DNA from: Cellulomonas fimi
Lineage (GTDB): Bacteria > Actinomycetota > Actinomycetes > Actinomycetales > Cellulomonadaceae
Assembly: GCF_012952065.1 (NCBI RefSeq)
Contig: NZ_JABCJJ010000003.1
Coordinates: 124,001-188,000 of the forward strand
DNA: 64,000 bases
Direction: 5' to 3'
In this document: positions 31,172-40,559 of the stretch, one piece after another
Position numbering within the stretch: the first letter of the stretch is position 1
Layout: each line of letters opens with the position of its first letter
The notes under the pieces: model-generated
The model's database searches: none
What the model was told of the DNA's origin: nothing
Seen by the model: the letters and a program-made list of their open reading frames with translations, nothing else
Made by a program: the position numbers and the translations under genes

Positions 31172-33205
31172 TCATGGCTGCGAGCGCAGCGAGCGCCTGC
31201 GGTTCTCGCTCGCGATGAGGTCGGCGAACGCCGCCTGGTACGCGTCGGGCTCGCGATCGGGATCCATGCGCTGCAGCCGGCCGCGCGCCTCGGCGATCTC
31301 CCGGGTCAGTCCCAGGTCGACGAGGGCGCCGACGACGCCCCGCACGTAGGTCTCGATCGCCTCGGGCCTGTCCTCGGGCATCGGGGTGACCGCGAGCTCC
31401 GTGACGAGCGCGCGGACCGGCGCGGCCGCCTCGTCGCTCACCTTCTCGACCCAGGTCACCGCGCCGCCGGGTCCCGTGACGAGCTCACGCGCGGCGGCCA
31501 TGCCCCCCGCGGCCCGGACCGCCTCGTGCACCGCGCGGAACGCCGGCACGGCGAACGCGTCCGCACCCAGCGCGTCGAAGTCGGCGGGCACGAGGTGCGG
31601 CAGCTGGAGCGCGACCTCGAGGCTCTGCGCCTCGAGCCGCGCGACCGGGTCGCGACGGTCCGCCTGGGGCCTCGGGCCGCCGTAGGGGCCGGCACCCGGA
31701 CCCGCGTCGCCTCGGCCGCGGCCGGGCCCGTCGTCGTGCGCGGGACGGGGCGCGCGCTGACCGCGCGACCCGGCGGCGTCCGGCCCCGCTCCGGGATGCC
31801 GTCGCGTCGTCGGGCCCGACGACGCCGCCCCCCCGCCGTTCGCGGCGCGCCCCGCCGACTGGACCGCGCGGAGGACCTGCTCCTGGTCCATCCCGATCCA
31901 CCCGGCGAGCATGCGCGCGTACTCGGGTCGCAGCCCGGCGTCGCGGATCTGCGCGACGACGGGCGCCGCGGCGCGCAGCGCGCCGACCCGGCCCTCGACG
32001 GTGTCGAGGTCGAAGCTCGTGAGCGTCGTGCGGATGACGAACTCGTAGAGCGGCGTGCGCCCGGCGACGAGCGCGCGCACCGCGTCGGGTCCCCGCGTCT
32101 GGCGCAGCTCGCACGGGTCCATGCCGCTCGGCTCGACCGCCACGAACGTCTGCGCGGAGAACGCCTGGTCCTCGCCGAACGCACGCATGGCTGCCTTCTG
32201 GCCCGCGGCGTCCCCGTCGAACGTGAAGATGATCTCGCCGCCGACCGAGGCCCCGGACGCGAGCTGCACCCCGCCGGCGCCGGCGGAGTCGCCCATGAGT
32301 CGTCGCACGATGCGGGCGTGGTCCGGGCCGAACGCCGTGCCGCAGGTCGCCACCGCGGTCGGGACGCCCGACAGGTGCGCGGCCATCACGTCGGTGTAGC
32401 CCTCGACCACCACGACCTGCCGGGACCTGGCGATGTCGCGCCGCGCGAGGTCCAGGCCGTACAGCACGTGCGACTTCTTGTAGAGCGCCGTCTCCGGGGT
32501 GTTGAGGTACTTGGGCCCCTGGTCCTCCTCGAACAGCTTGCGGGCACCGAAGCCGACGACGTCGCCCGTCACCTCGCGGATGGGCCACACCAGCCGGCCG
32601 CGGAACCGGTCGTAGATCCCGCGGCTGCCCTGGCTCATCAGCCCCGACGCGACGAGCTCGGCCTCGGTGAACCCCCGCCCCCGCAGGTGGCGCAGGAGCG
32701 CGTCCCAGCCCTGCGGCGCGAACCCGACCCCGAACTGCTCGGCGTGCGTCCGCTCGAAGCCCCGCTCGGCGAGGAACGCGCGGGCCGCGGCCGCAGCGGG
32801 GGCGGTGAGCTGCTCGGCGTAGAACTGCTCCGCCACGCCGTGCGCCTCGATGAGCCGCCGACGGCTCCCCGTGTCGATCCCGGACCGCGGGCCGCCGCCC
32901 TCCTCGTAGCGCAGCTGGATGCCGACCCGGCCGGCCAGGTACTCGACCGCCTCCGCGAACGCGAGCCCGTCGATCTTCTGGACGAACGAGATGACGTCAC
33001 CGCCCTCGCCGCAGCCGAAGCAGTGCCAGCGGCCGACCTGCGGGCGCACGTGGAAGGACGGCGAGCGCTCGTCGTGGAACGGGCACAGGCCCTTCATCGA
33101 GCCGACGCCCGCCGATTTGAGCGTCACGTGCGCGCCGACGACCTCCTCGATCCGCGCGCGCTCGCGGACGGCGTCCACGTCCTCGCGTCGGATCAGTCCA
33201 GCCAC
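31172..33205 (-). CDS. dnaG: DNA primase
   Basis: The 677-residue protein has the N-terminal zinc-binding domain (CPFHDERSPSFHV...CFGCG), the RNA-polymerase core with GVGFAPQGWDAL and RGRLVWPIREVTGDVVGFGA, and the TOPRIM motifs VVVEGYTDVMA and FTFDGDAAGQKA. A Gly/Arg/Pro/Ala-rich linker near 465-520 separates the core from a helical C-terminal helicase-interacting domain. It makes RNA primers at the replication fork. The dgt gene lies 64 bp upstream on the same strand, a frequent actinobacterial arrangement. Confidence 0.97.
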   Translation of the reverse strand: MAGLIRREDVDAVRERARIEEVVGAHVTLKSAGVGSMKGLCPFHDERSPSFHVRPQVGRWHCFGCGEGGDVISFVQKIDGLAFAEAVEYLAGRVGIQLRYEEGGGPRSGIDTGSRRRLIEAHGVAEQFYAEQLTAPAAAAARAFLAERGFERTHAEQFGVGFAPQGWDALLRHLRGRGFTEAELVASGLMSQGSRGIYDRFRGRLVWPIREVTGDVVGFGARKLFEEDQGPKYLNTPETALYKKSHVLYGLDLARRDIARSRQVVVVEGYTDVMAAHLSGVPTAVATCGTAFGPDHARIVRRLMGDSAGAGGVQLASGASVGGEIIFTFDGDAAGQKAAMRAFGEDQAFSAQTFVAVEPSGMDPCELRQTRGPDAVRALVAGRTPLYEFVIRTTLTSFDLDTVEGRVGALRAAAPVVAQIRDAGLRPEYARMLAGWIGMDQEQVLRAVQSAGRAANGGGAASSGPTTRRHPGAGPDAAGSRGQRAPRPAHDDGPGRGRGDAGPGAGPYGGPRPQADRRDPVARLEAQSLEVALQLPHLVPADFDALGADAFAVPAFRAVHEAVRAAGGMAAARELVTGPGGAVTWVEKVSDEAAAPVRALVTELAVTPMPEDRPEAIETYVRGVVGALVDLGLTREIAEARGRLQRMDPDREPDAYQAAFADLIASENRRRSLRSQP

Positions 33206-33269
33206 GGCGTGAGTCTAGGCGGCGCGGACGACAGGGCCGTCGCGGGTCGTCCGGGCCCTGCGGCCGGGC

Positions 33270-34589
33270 TCAGCGGCGCGGCGGCGGGACGAGTCGTCCG
33301 TGCCACTCGGCCGCGCTCACGTCGGTGAGCGACGCGACCTGGTCGACGACGACCCGCAGCCGGGCGGCGTCGTCGGCGGCGAGCGACCAGTCGGCCGCGA
33401 ACGGGGGCTCGAGCGCGAGCGGCGCCCGGTCGGCGATGACGCGCACGAGGTCGAGGATGATCTCGCGCTGGCGCTGGTAGAGCGGCTCGTGCTCGCGCGG
33501 CGCCATGACGTAGGTGACCGCGAGGCCCTTGAGCACGAGGATCTCGGCGAGGGTCTCGGGCGGCACGACGAGCGAGGCGGCGTACCGCGTGAGGGGCCCC
33601 TCCCCGTACTCCTCGCGCGTCGCCGCCTGCGCCGCCCCGGCGAACCGGCCGATCAGCTGGCTCGTCGCGTCCTTGAGCCGGGCGAGCGCCCCGCGCGAGC
33701 CGTCGAACGCCGGCCCCCACAGGCCCGTTCCCACCAGCCGGTCCATCCCGGCCCGCAGCCCGTCGGCGTCGACCGCGGGGCCGTACCAGGCGTGGACGGC
33801 CTCGATCACCCGCGCCCGCTCGTCGTCCTGCTCGAGCACCTCGAGGTCCAGCCGTCCGCCGACCACCGCGTCCTCGACGTCGTGGACCGAGTACGAGATG
33901 TCGTCGGCGAGGTCCATGACCTGGGCCTCGAGGCACTGGCGGCCGTCGGGGGAACCCTCGCGCAGCCAGGCGAAGACCTCGGCGTCGTCGGCATAGACCC
34001 CGAACTTCGGCGTCGACCGCCCGTCCGTCCGCGGCGGCCCCTCGCCCGCGCGCCACGGGTACTTCACCGACGCGTCGAGGCTCGCGCGCGTGAGGTTCAG
34101 CCCGACGGCGCGCCCGCCCGGCGCGACCACCTTGGGCTCGAGCCGCGTCAGCAGGCGCAGCGTCTGGGCGTTGCCCTCGAACCCGCCGATGGCGGCACCG
34201 GCCTCGGCGAGCGCGCGCTCCCCGTTGTGGCCGAACGGTGGGTGGCCGAGGTCGTGCGCGAGGCAGGCGGTGTCGACGACGTCCGGGTCGCACCCGAGCG
34301 CCTTGCCGAGCTCGCGGCCGACCTGCGCGACCTCGAGCGTGTGGGTGAGGCGCGTCCGGACGAAGTCGTCGCTCGCGGGCCCGAGCACCTGCGTCTTGGC
34401 GCCGAGCCGGCGCAGCGCCGAGGAGTGCACGATGCGCGCGCGGTCGCGCTCGAAGGCGGTGCGCCCGCGGGACTTGTGCCGCTCGGGGACCCAGCGCGCA
34501 CGGTCGGCCGCGGAGTAGCCGAGCTCGACCGGCACAGAGGCGCGCGTGGAGGCCTCGACGTCGTGCAGGAAGGGGTGGTCGGACGGCAC
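33270..34589 (-). CDS. dgt: Deoxyguanosinetriphosphate triphosphohydrolase-like protein
   Basis: The 439-residue HD-domain hydrolase has SSALRRLGAKTQV, RTRLTHTLEVAQVGRELG, the HD pair in LAHDLGHPPFGHNGE, and DLADDISYSVHDVEDAV. The family cleaves dNTPs to the nucleoside and triphosphate, adjusting dNTP pools. The GTG at 34589 has AGGGTGA five bases upstream; a GTG at 34598 lacks room for a site. It lies upstream of dnaG on the same strand. Confidence 0.93.
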   Translation of the reverse strand: MPSDHPFLHDVEASTRASVPVELGYSAADRARWVPERHKSRGRTAFERDRARIVHSSALRRLGAKTQVLGPASDDFVRTRLTHTLEVAQVGRELGKALGCDPDVVDTACLAHDLGHPPFGHNGERALAEAGAAIGGFEGNAQTLRLLTRLEPKVVAPGGRAVGLNLTRASLDASVKYPWRAGEGPPRTDGRSTPKFGVYADDAEVFAWLREGSPDGRQCLEAQVMDLADDISYSVHDVEDAVVGGRLDLEVLEQDDERARVIEAVHAWYGPAVDADGLRAGMDRLVGTGLWGPAFDGSRGALARLKDATSQLIGRFAGAAQAATREEYGEGPLTRYAASLVVPPETLAEILVLKGLAVTYVMAPREHEPLYQRQREIILDLVRVIADRAPLALEPPFAADWSLAADDAARLRVVVDQVASLTDVSAAEWHGRLVPPPRR

Positions 34590-34650
34590 GGTCGTCACCC
34601 TAACGACCCCGGGGTCGCCGCTCGTGCGCGAAGCCACGTCGGGCCGCGCC

Positions 34651-36480
34651 TCACGCCAGGCGCCACACCTGGACGCCGGGCCCGTCGCCGGGCACGTGGA
34701 GCGCATCCGGACGCACGTCGAGGTCGCCGCCGCCGTAGAGGTTCTCGGGCTCGGCACCCGGGCCGAGCAGGTGCCGCGGCAGGTCCGCGCCCGCCCACGG
34801 CGCCCGGGCCGCCACCACCAGCACGCGCTCGTCGGCCGTCTCGCGCAGGTACGCGAGCGCGTCGTCGACCACGACGGCCCAGCGCAGGCCGCCCTCGCGC
34901 AGCGCCCGCGAGCCGCGCCGCAGCGCGACGAGCGAGCGGTACGTCTCGAACGTCGCGCCGTCCCACCGGTCCGGGCGGTCCCACGGCATCGGCGCCCGCG
35001 CGTGCTCGCCGTTCGACCCGGTGAGCCCGACCTCGTCGCCCGCGAAGACGACCGGCGTGCCCGGGTACGTGAAGAGGATCCCGGCCGCGACCTCGACGAG
35101 CGTGCGGTCGCCCGTGAGGGTCCGCACGCGCGGGGTGTCGTGCGAGCCGAGCAGGTTCCACTGCCGCGCCGTCACGCGCCACGGCACGGCAGAGTCGAAG
35201 TCGCGCATCGTCTCGACGACACCGACGCCGCCGCGCCGCGGGATCGTGATCGGCAGGCCGAGCAGGCCGAGCGTCGTCGCGGGCTCCACGAGCCACGTCC
35301 AGAGCGGACGCGTGAAGGCCGAGTAGTTCATGTTCGCGTGCCAGCCGTCGCCCGGGAGGTCCGTGCCGGCGTCGTGGAAGTGCTCGCTGATCAGCACGGC
35401 GTCGGGGTTCAGGTCGGTCATCGTGCGCCGGATCGTGCGCGCGACCTCGTGTGTGCGGTCCTCCGCCGCGTAGCGTCCGGTCATGTTCGCGACGTCGATG
35501 CGCCACCCGTCGAGGAGGTAGGGCTCCCGCATCCAGCGCCCGACGACGGAGCGCGGCCCGTCGATCATGCGTCGCGCCAGGCTCGGCGCGCCGTAGCGCA
35601 GCTTGGGCAGCGACGCGTGCCCGAGCCAGCTCGCGTAGCCGGGGCCGGGGCCGGCGTCGGAGCCGGTCCAGTAGTAGTACTGCGCCTCCTCGCTCGTCGC
35701 GTCGGCGCGCGCCCGCCGGAACCACTCGTGGCCGTCACCGGTGTGGTTGGTCGTGAGATCGCCGACGAGGTGCATGCCCCGCGCGTGCAGCGCCCGGCTC
35801 AGGGAGGCGAGCGCGGCGTCGCCGCCCAGGAGCGGGTCGACGTGGTCGAACGTGCTCGCGTCGTAGCGGTGGTTGGACCGTGCGGGGAACACCGGGGTGA
35901 GGTACACGGTCCCGACCCCGAGCCGCTCGAGGTGGTCCAGCCGCGCCTCGATGCCCGCGAGGTCACCGCCGTACAGCTGGCGGGGCGTGCCGGGGCCCGT
36001 GCCGACGGGCTCGTCGTCCCAGCCGGCCGGCTCGGCCCACTCCGGCAGGTCACGGACCGCGCCGGAGCGCGCGAACCGGTCGGGGAAGATCTGGTAGACG
36101 ACGGTGCCCGAGAGCCACGCGGGCGCGCCCGGATGGACGGTCAGGCGGAAGTCGGCGGCGTCGGGGATGTCGCGGGCGTGCACGCCCCGGCCGTTCAGCC
36201 AGCGGTACCCGCCGGGCTCGTCGAGCAGCGCGCGGTAGCTCGTCACGGGGTTGTGGACCGGCACGTCCGCCACGTACCAGCGCTCGTCGTCGTCCACCCG
36301 GTCGAGCCGGGCCTCGACCATGCGGGGCTCGCCGTCGCGCACCGTGCGCACCCACACGCCGCGCTCGACGCCGGCCGCGGGGACGCGGAACCTGACCGGG
36401 ACCACGTCGCCGAGCGACGGCGTGCCGACCGGCACGTAGAGCTCCGAGCCGTCGTGGTGCGGCCCCAGCAGGTGCCCCAT
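34651..36480 (-). CDS. Alpha-amylase-family (GH13) cyclomaltodextrinase/neopullulanase-like enzyme
   Basis: The 609-residue protein has an N-terminal beta domain (about 1-115) like those of neopullulanase-type GH13 enzymes, then the barrel: VVYQIFPDRFA, DLTTNHTGDGHEWF, GWRIDVANMTG with the nucleophile Asp, LISEHFHDAG with the acid/base Glu, and LLGSHDTPR with the third acid. There is no secretion signal, so it probably trims imported maltodextrins. Its ATG is 10 bp after the malG stop, making it the last gene of a malEFG operon. Confidence 0.9.
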   Translation of the reverse strand: MGHLLGPHHDGSELYVPVGTPSLGDVVPVRFRVPAAGVERGVWVRTVRDGEPRMVEARLDRVDDDERWYVADVPVHNPVTSYRALLDEPGGYRWLNGRGVHARDIPDAADFRLTVHPGAPAWLSGTVVYQIFPDRFARSGAVRDLPEWAEPAGWDDEPVGTGPGTPRQLYGGDLAGIEARLDHLERLGVGTVYLTPVFPARSNHRYDASTFDHVDPLLGGDAALASLSRALHARGMHLVGDLTTNHTGDGHEWFRRARADATSEEAQYYYWTGSDAGPGPGYASWLGHASLPKLRYGAPSLARRMIDGPRSVVGRWMREPYLLDGWRIDVANMTGRYAAEDRTHEVARTIRRTMTDLNPDAVLISEHFHDAGTDLPGDGWHANMNYSAFTRPLWTWLVEPATTLGLLGLPITIPRRGGVGVVETMRDFDSAVPWRVTARQWNLLGSHDTPRVRTLTGDRTLVEVAAGILFTYPGTPVVFAGDEVGLTGSNGEHARAPMPWDRPDRWDGATFETYRSLVALRRGSRALREGGLRWAVVVDDALAYLRETADERVLVVAARAPWAGADLPRHLLGPGAEPENLYGGGDLDVRPDALHVPGDGPGVQVWRLA

Positions 36481-36490
36481 CGAGGACGAG

Positions 36491-37405
36491 TCAGCCCTTG
36501 ACCGCGCCGGCCGCGAGCCCGCCGACGATGTACTTCTGCAGGTAGAGGAACAGCACGAGGATCGGCACGGCGGAGATCACGGCACCGGCCGCGAACAGCC
36601 CCCAGTTCGCCTCGAGCAGCTCGGAGACCCAGCCGTAGAGCCCGATCGCGACGGTCCAGTTGCGCTCGGACTGGAGCACCGTGCGGGCGAGGATGAAGTC
36701 GCCGAACGTCGCGATCACGGACAGCAGGCCGACCACCGCGAGGACGGGGGCGACCAGCCGCAGGATGATCGTCCAGTAGATCTGGGAATGCGTGGCGCCG
36801 TCGATCTTCGCCGCCTCGTCGAGCTCGCGCGGGATCGTGTTGAAGAACCCGTACATGAGGAACGTGTTCACCCCGAGCGCCCCGCCCAGGTAGACGCCGA
36901 TCAGCGCCAGCTTGCTGTTGAGGCCGAGCTCCGGGACGACGTTCCCGAGCGCGAGCAGCAGCAGGAAGATCGCGATGAACGCGAGCATCTGCGGGAACAT
37001 CTGGATCACGAGGAGCGACGTGAGCCCCACGCGCCTGCCCGTGAACCGGAACCGCGAGAACGCGTACGCGGCGGCCGCGCCCATGAGCACCGTGCCGATG
37101 CCCGTGGCCGTCGCGATGACGATCGAGTTGAGGAGCCAGGTCCAGAACAGCGTGTCGTTGAGCGTGGCGTAGTTCGCGCCGCTCACCTCGGCGAACAGCT
37201 CGTTGGAGCCGGTCAGGGTGCCGCCCTCGCTCAGCGACGCCGAGACGACGTACACGAGCGGGAACCCGGCGTAGACCACCGCGATCACCCCGACGACATG
37301 GCGCCAGCCCACCTCCTGGAACCAGCGCCGGCCCCGCAGGCGGTGCTCAGGCGCGGCCGCGGCCGGCCGCGCCACCGACGACGACGGTGCGGTCTCGATC
37401 GCCAT
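36491..37405 (-). CDS. malG: Maltose/maltodextrin ABC permease MalG
   Basis: The 304-residue protein has six membrane segments, the docking motif ELDEAAKIDGATHSQIYWTI, and the MalG-typical C-terminus LQKYIVGGLAAGAVKG. Its ATG follows the malF stop by one base. Together with MalF it forms the channel for maltose or maltodextrins; the ATPase is not encoded here and is probably a shared MsiK-type subunit. Substrate is inferred from the two flanking GH13 genes and from MalF's periplasmic-loop architecture. Confidence 0.9.
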   Translation of the reverse strand: MAIETAPSSSVARPAAAAPEHRLRGRRWFQEVGWRHVVGVIAVVYAGFPLVYVVSASLSEGGTLTGSNELFAEVSGANYATLNDTLFWTWLLNSIVIATATGIGTVLMGAAAAYAFSRFRFTGRRVGLTSLLVIQMFPQMLAFIAIFLLLLALGNVVPELGLNSKLALIGVYLGGALGVNTFLMYGFFNTIPRELDEAAKIDGATHSQIYWTIILRLVAPVLAVVGLLSVIATFGDFILARTVLQSERNWTVAIGLYGWVSELLEANWGLFAAGAVISAVPILVLFLYLQKYIVGGLAAGAVKG

Positions 37406-37406
37406 G

Positions 37407-39047
37407 TCAGCTCATCTCCTCGAGCTTGCGGGTCTGCCGGAAGGCGAGCGCCGAGACCGTCGCGACGATCACGAAGATCACGATCGCCAGGGCGCTCGCG
37501 AGGCCGTAGTTCTTGGGCGCGGTGCCGTCGACGCCGGAGATCGAGTAGACCATCGAGATCAGGATGTCGGTGTCCCCGAGAGGGACGGAGGCGTCGGTGA
37601 ATCGCGGCCCACCCTTGGTGAGCATGTAGATGAGGTTGAAGTTGTTGAAGTTGAACGCGAACGACGAGATCAGCAGCGGGGCCGTCGCGACGAGCAGGAG
37701 CGGCATGGTGATGTACCGCCAGGTCGTGAGGCCACCCGCGCCGTCGATCTCGGCCGCCTCGTTGACGTCCTTGGGGATCGACTGCAGCGCTCCGGTGCAG
37801 ATGAGGAACATGTACGGGAAGCCGAGCCACAGGTTGACCCCGAGCACCGACAGCTTCGCGAGCCACGGGTCGGTGAGCCAGGGGATCTCCGCGCCGCCGA
37901 GCAGCACGTCGTTGACGAACCCGAACCGACGGTTGAGCAGGCCGGACCACAGCAGCGCCGCGAGGAACCCCGGGATCGCGTACGGGAGGATCATCAGCGT
38001 GCGGTAGATCCTGCGGCCCTTGACCCGCTCGTCGTTGAACACGATCGCGAGGAACAGGCCCAGCAGGAAGGTGGTCAGCACGGACAGCACCGCGAAGGCG
38101 AACGTCCACGCGAGGATCTTGACGAACGGCCCCGCGTAGCGCGGGTCGCCGAACGCCGTCGTGAAGTTGTCGAACCCGACGAGGACGCGCCACCCCACGT
38201 TGAGCGTCGTGCCGTCCTCCGCCTCGAACAGACCCTCGTCGTTGGGCCGGTAGACCGTGCCGGTGGTGACGTCCGTCATCGTGTCGGCCGACTCGTCGTA
38301 CTCGAGGACGGACGTGTAGACGAACCCCGTGCGGGCGTCCTGCGTGCGGATCGAGCCGTCCCCGGGGTCGGCGGACACCGGGACCCGCAGCGTCGTGACG
38401 TCCTGCTGCCGCTCGAGCACGCCTTGACGGGACAAGACCTCGTAGCCCGGCACGGCCGTGACGGTGTCGCCGTCGACCTCGGCGTCCTCGACGGCGCGCA
38501 GCGGCTCCTGTGCCTGTCCCACCCGCACGTCGCCGTCGTCGTCCACGATCGCGAAGGCGAGCTCCCCGCCGGCGTCGAGCACGGTCAGGGGGTAGGAGTC
38601 GGACCCCTCGACGCGCCGCTCGTTCTGGATGAGCAGTGCCTCGATCGCGTCGGACTTCGTCGAGTTGTGCCCGTCCCCGTAGTTCGTGAAGGCGACGAAG
38701 CCCGTGTAGAGGACGACGAAGATCTGGAACACGAGCAGAAAGGCGAGCCCGGGGAAGATGTACTTGAGCGGGACCGTGCGCCGGCTGAAGTAGATCCAGT
38801 TGGCGGCCGCGAGCAGCGCGACCATCGCCCAGAGGATGCCGAACGACCCCTCCGCCCAGGCGGCCAGGACGACGTAGACGCCGATCGCGTCGACGAGCGC
38901 CATCAGCACGAGCTTGACGAAGAACCCACGGGTGAAGCTCCGGGCCGGGGACTCGTCGAGGGACCGGCGCCGACCGGCTCGCGGGGGTGCCTGGGGTGGT
39001 TCCGCCGACGTCGGGACGTCGGTCCTCGTCGACCGGGTCGTGCTCAT
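37407..39047 (-). CDS. malF: Maltose/maltodextrin ABC permease MalF with large extracellular loop
   Basis: The 546-residue protein has three early membrane segments (about 43-118), then a large hydrophilic extracellular insertion of some 170 residues (about 120-290). This resembles the P2 domain of MalF that contacts the binding protein. The remaining membrane segments follow, with docking motif DVNEAAEIDGAGGLTTWRYI. The insertion distinguishes it from the shorter MalF-type permease of the xylan locus. The ATG at 39047 follows GGAGGT; a longer frame upstream was rejected. Confidence 0.92.
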   Translation of the reverse strand: MSTTRSTRTDVPTSAEPPQAPPRAGRRRSLDESPARSFTRGFFVKLVLMALVDAIGVYVVLAAWAEGSFGILWAMVALLAAANWIYFSRRTVPLKYIFPGLAFLLVFQIFVVLYTGFVAFTNYGDGHNSTKSDAIEALLIQNERRVEGSDSYPLTVLDAGGELAFAIVDDDGDVRVGQAQEPLRAVEDAEVDGDTVTAVPGYEVLSRQGVLERQQDVTTLRVPVSADPGDGSIRTQDARTGFVYTSVLEYDESADTMTDVTTGTVYRPNDEGLFEAEDGTTLNVGWRVLVGFDNFTTAFGDPRYAGPFVKILAWTFAFAVLSVLTTFLLGLFLAIVFNDERVKGRRIYRTLMILPYAIPGFLAALLWSGLLNRRFGFVNDVLLGGAEIPWLTDPWLAKLSVLGVNLWLGFPYMFLICTGALQSIPKDVNEAAEIDGAGGLTTWRYITMPLLLVATAPLLISSFAFNFNNFNLIYMLTKGGPRFTDASVPLGDTDILISMVYSISGVDGTAPKNYGLASALAIVIFVIVATVSALAFRQTRKLEEMS

Positions 39048-39158
39048 CCGTACCTCCGTGCGGCGGGCCGTGGTGAGGTGCGCGTGGCGCGCAGCCGGTC
39101 TGTGCACCGGCTGCGCGCCACGGCGTCCGTGGGGCTCCCCGAGACCCGGGGAGCCGGG

Positions 39159-40379
39159 TCAGCCGATCGCGCCCTGGATGTCCGCGACCATCTTCTGCCA
39201 GCCCGCGACCGGCTCGACCGCGCCCTTGACGATGTTCGCCTCGGTCACGCCCCAGAAGGCCCACACGGAGCCCATCTCGGGGATGGACGGCATCGGGACG
39301 GCGTCCGAGCCGACCTCGCGGAAGCCCGCGGTGATCGGGTCGGCCGACGCGGCGTCGGCGGCCGCGATGAGAGCCGGCGGACGGTTCCCGGCCTCGTAGA
39401 GGGCGAGCTGCGCCTCCTCGGTGGCCATGAAGTTCACCAGGAAGTCGTTCGCGAGCAGAGCGTTGTCGCTCTGCGCGTTGACGTAGAAACCGGGGACGCC
39501 CACGAACGGCTGGGCGGGCTGGCCGCCGGCGCTCGGGATCGGGTCGACCGCGAGCTCGAGGCCCTCGAAGCTCTCGATCATCCACGGGCCGCCGACGATG
39601 AACGGCGACTGACCGTTCTTGAACGCCTCGACCGCGATGTCGTAGGAGATCGTGGGGTCGAGGACCTTGGCCGCACCCTGGGCCGCGAGCCACTGGGCGA
39701 AGGCCTCGCCGCCCGCACCGCCGAGCGCGAGCTCGGCCGCGTAGGAGCCGTCCTCGTTCTGCGTGAAGACCGGGGCGCCGAAGGAGGTCTGGAGCGGGTA
39801 CATCGTGTAGGGGTCCCCCTCCTCGCCCATCTGGATGAGGATCGGGTACTGCGTGCCGGCGGCCTGCCCGGCGGCCACGGCCTCGTCCCACGTGGCCGGC
39901 GCGGCGGGTGCGAGCGCGGTGTTCCGGATCAGGGCGATGTTCTCGACCGCGTACGGCAGGCCGTAGACCTGGCCGTCCTGCGTGAACGCCTCGATCGCGA
40001 CGGGCTCGAACTCGTCGACCTTGTCGCCCAGCTCGATCGGGGCGACGACGCCGCCCGAGGTCATCTCGCCGAGCCAGTCGTGGGCGCCGACCGTGATGTC
40101 GGGGCCCTCACCCGTCGGGACCTGGGCGAGGAAGTCGGCGCGGATGTCGTCGAAGTTCTTCAGGACGGTCTCGACCGTGGTGCCGGTCTCGGCCTCGAAG
40201 TCCGCGGCCGCGGCCTCGACGGCGGCCTGGCGCGTCTCGTCCACCCAGACGGTGAGCGTGCCGCCGTCCGCCGCGGCCGAGGTGGTCTCCTCCTCCGCGG
40301 GGGTCTCGGCGCCGCCCGAGCAGGCCGCCAGCGTCAGCGACAGGCCGAGGGCCGCCGCGAGAGTGATGCTCCGTCGCAT
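39159..40379 (-). CDS. malE: Maltose/maltodextrin-binding lipoprotein
   Basis: The 406-residue lipoprotein has lipobox LAAC (Cys20), a Gly/Ala/Glu linker, and a MalE-type fold: TLTVWVDETRQAAVEAAAAD, GPDITVGAHDWLGEM, GLPYAVENIALIRN and GPWMIESFEGL. It is the first gene of malEFG plus a GH13 enzyme. A well-spaced promoter (TTGCAA-17-TAGCGT) lies 72-102 bp upstream, with the -35 element inside a palindrome next to the divergent LacI-type regulator. Confidence 0.93.
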   Translation of the reverse strand: MRRSITLAAALGLSLTLAACSGGAETPAEEETTSAAADGGTLTVWVDETRQAAVEAAAADFEAETGTTVETVLKNFDDIRADFLAQVPTGEGPDITVGAHDWLGEMTSGGVVAPIELGDKVDEFEPVAIEAFTQDGQVYGLPYAVENIALIRNTALAPAAPATWDEAVAAGQAAGTQYPILIQMGEEGDPYTMYPLQTSFGAPVFTQNEDGSYAAELALGGAGGEAFAQWLAAQGAAKVLDPTISYDIAVEAFKNGQSPFIVGGPWMIESFEGLELAVDPIPSAGGQPAQPFVGVPGFYVNAQSDNALLANDFLVNFMATEEAQLALYEAGNRPPALIAAADAASADPITAGFREVGSDAVPMPSIPEMGSVWAFWGVTEANIVKGAVEPVAGWQKMVADIQGAIG

Positions 40380-40450
40380 CGGGGTTCTCCAAGCGATCGA
40401 ATGTGTCGGCCGCCGTGGGATGGTCCGGTAGGTCGGCCCTGATGCGTGTG

Positions 40451-40481
40451 ACGCTAGCCGCGCCCTGGCGCGCTTGCAAGC
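40451..40481 (-). promoter_or_regulatory. malE promoter with overlapping MalR-type operator
   Basis: On the minus strand TTGCAA (40479-40474) and TAGCGT (40456-40451) are separated by 17 bp, a good -35/-10 pair for malE. The -35 hexamer is the centre of a perfect 10-bp palindrome GCTTGCAAGC (40472-40481), a CTTGCAAG-type element like those bound by actinobacterial MalR proteins, so bound regulator would exclude RNA polymerase. Confidence 0.65.
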
Positions 40482-40511
40482 CGTTGCGGTAACTTTCAGG
40501 TCTCGCTTTCA

Positions 40512-40535
40512 CCGCGGTGCGAGGACGCACCGCGG
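40512..40535 (+). other. Perfect 10-bp stem-loop in the leader of the malR-like gene
   Basis: CCGCGGTGCG-AGGA-CGCACCGCGG forms a perfect 10-bp stem with a four-base loop, ending 24 bp before the regulator's GTG and clear of its ribosome site (GAGGAGG). It may be an mRNA-stabilising or attenuating structure, or a second palindromic protein site. Confidence 0.55.
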
Positions 40536-40559
40536 ACGCCCTCGCCACGAGGAGGTCCG

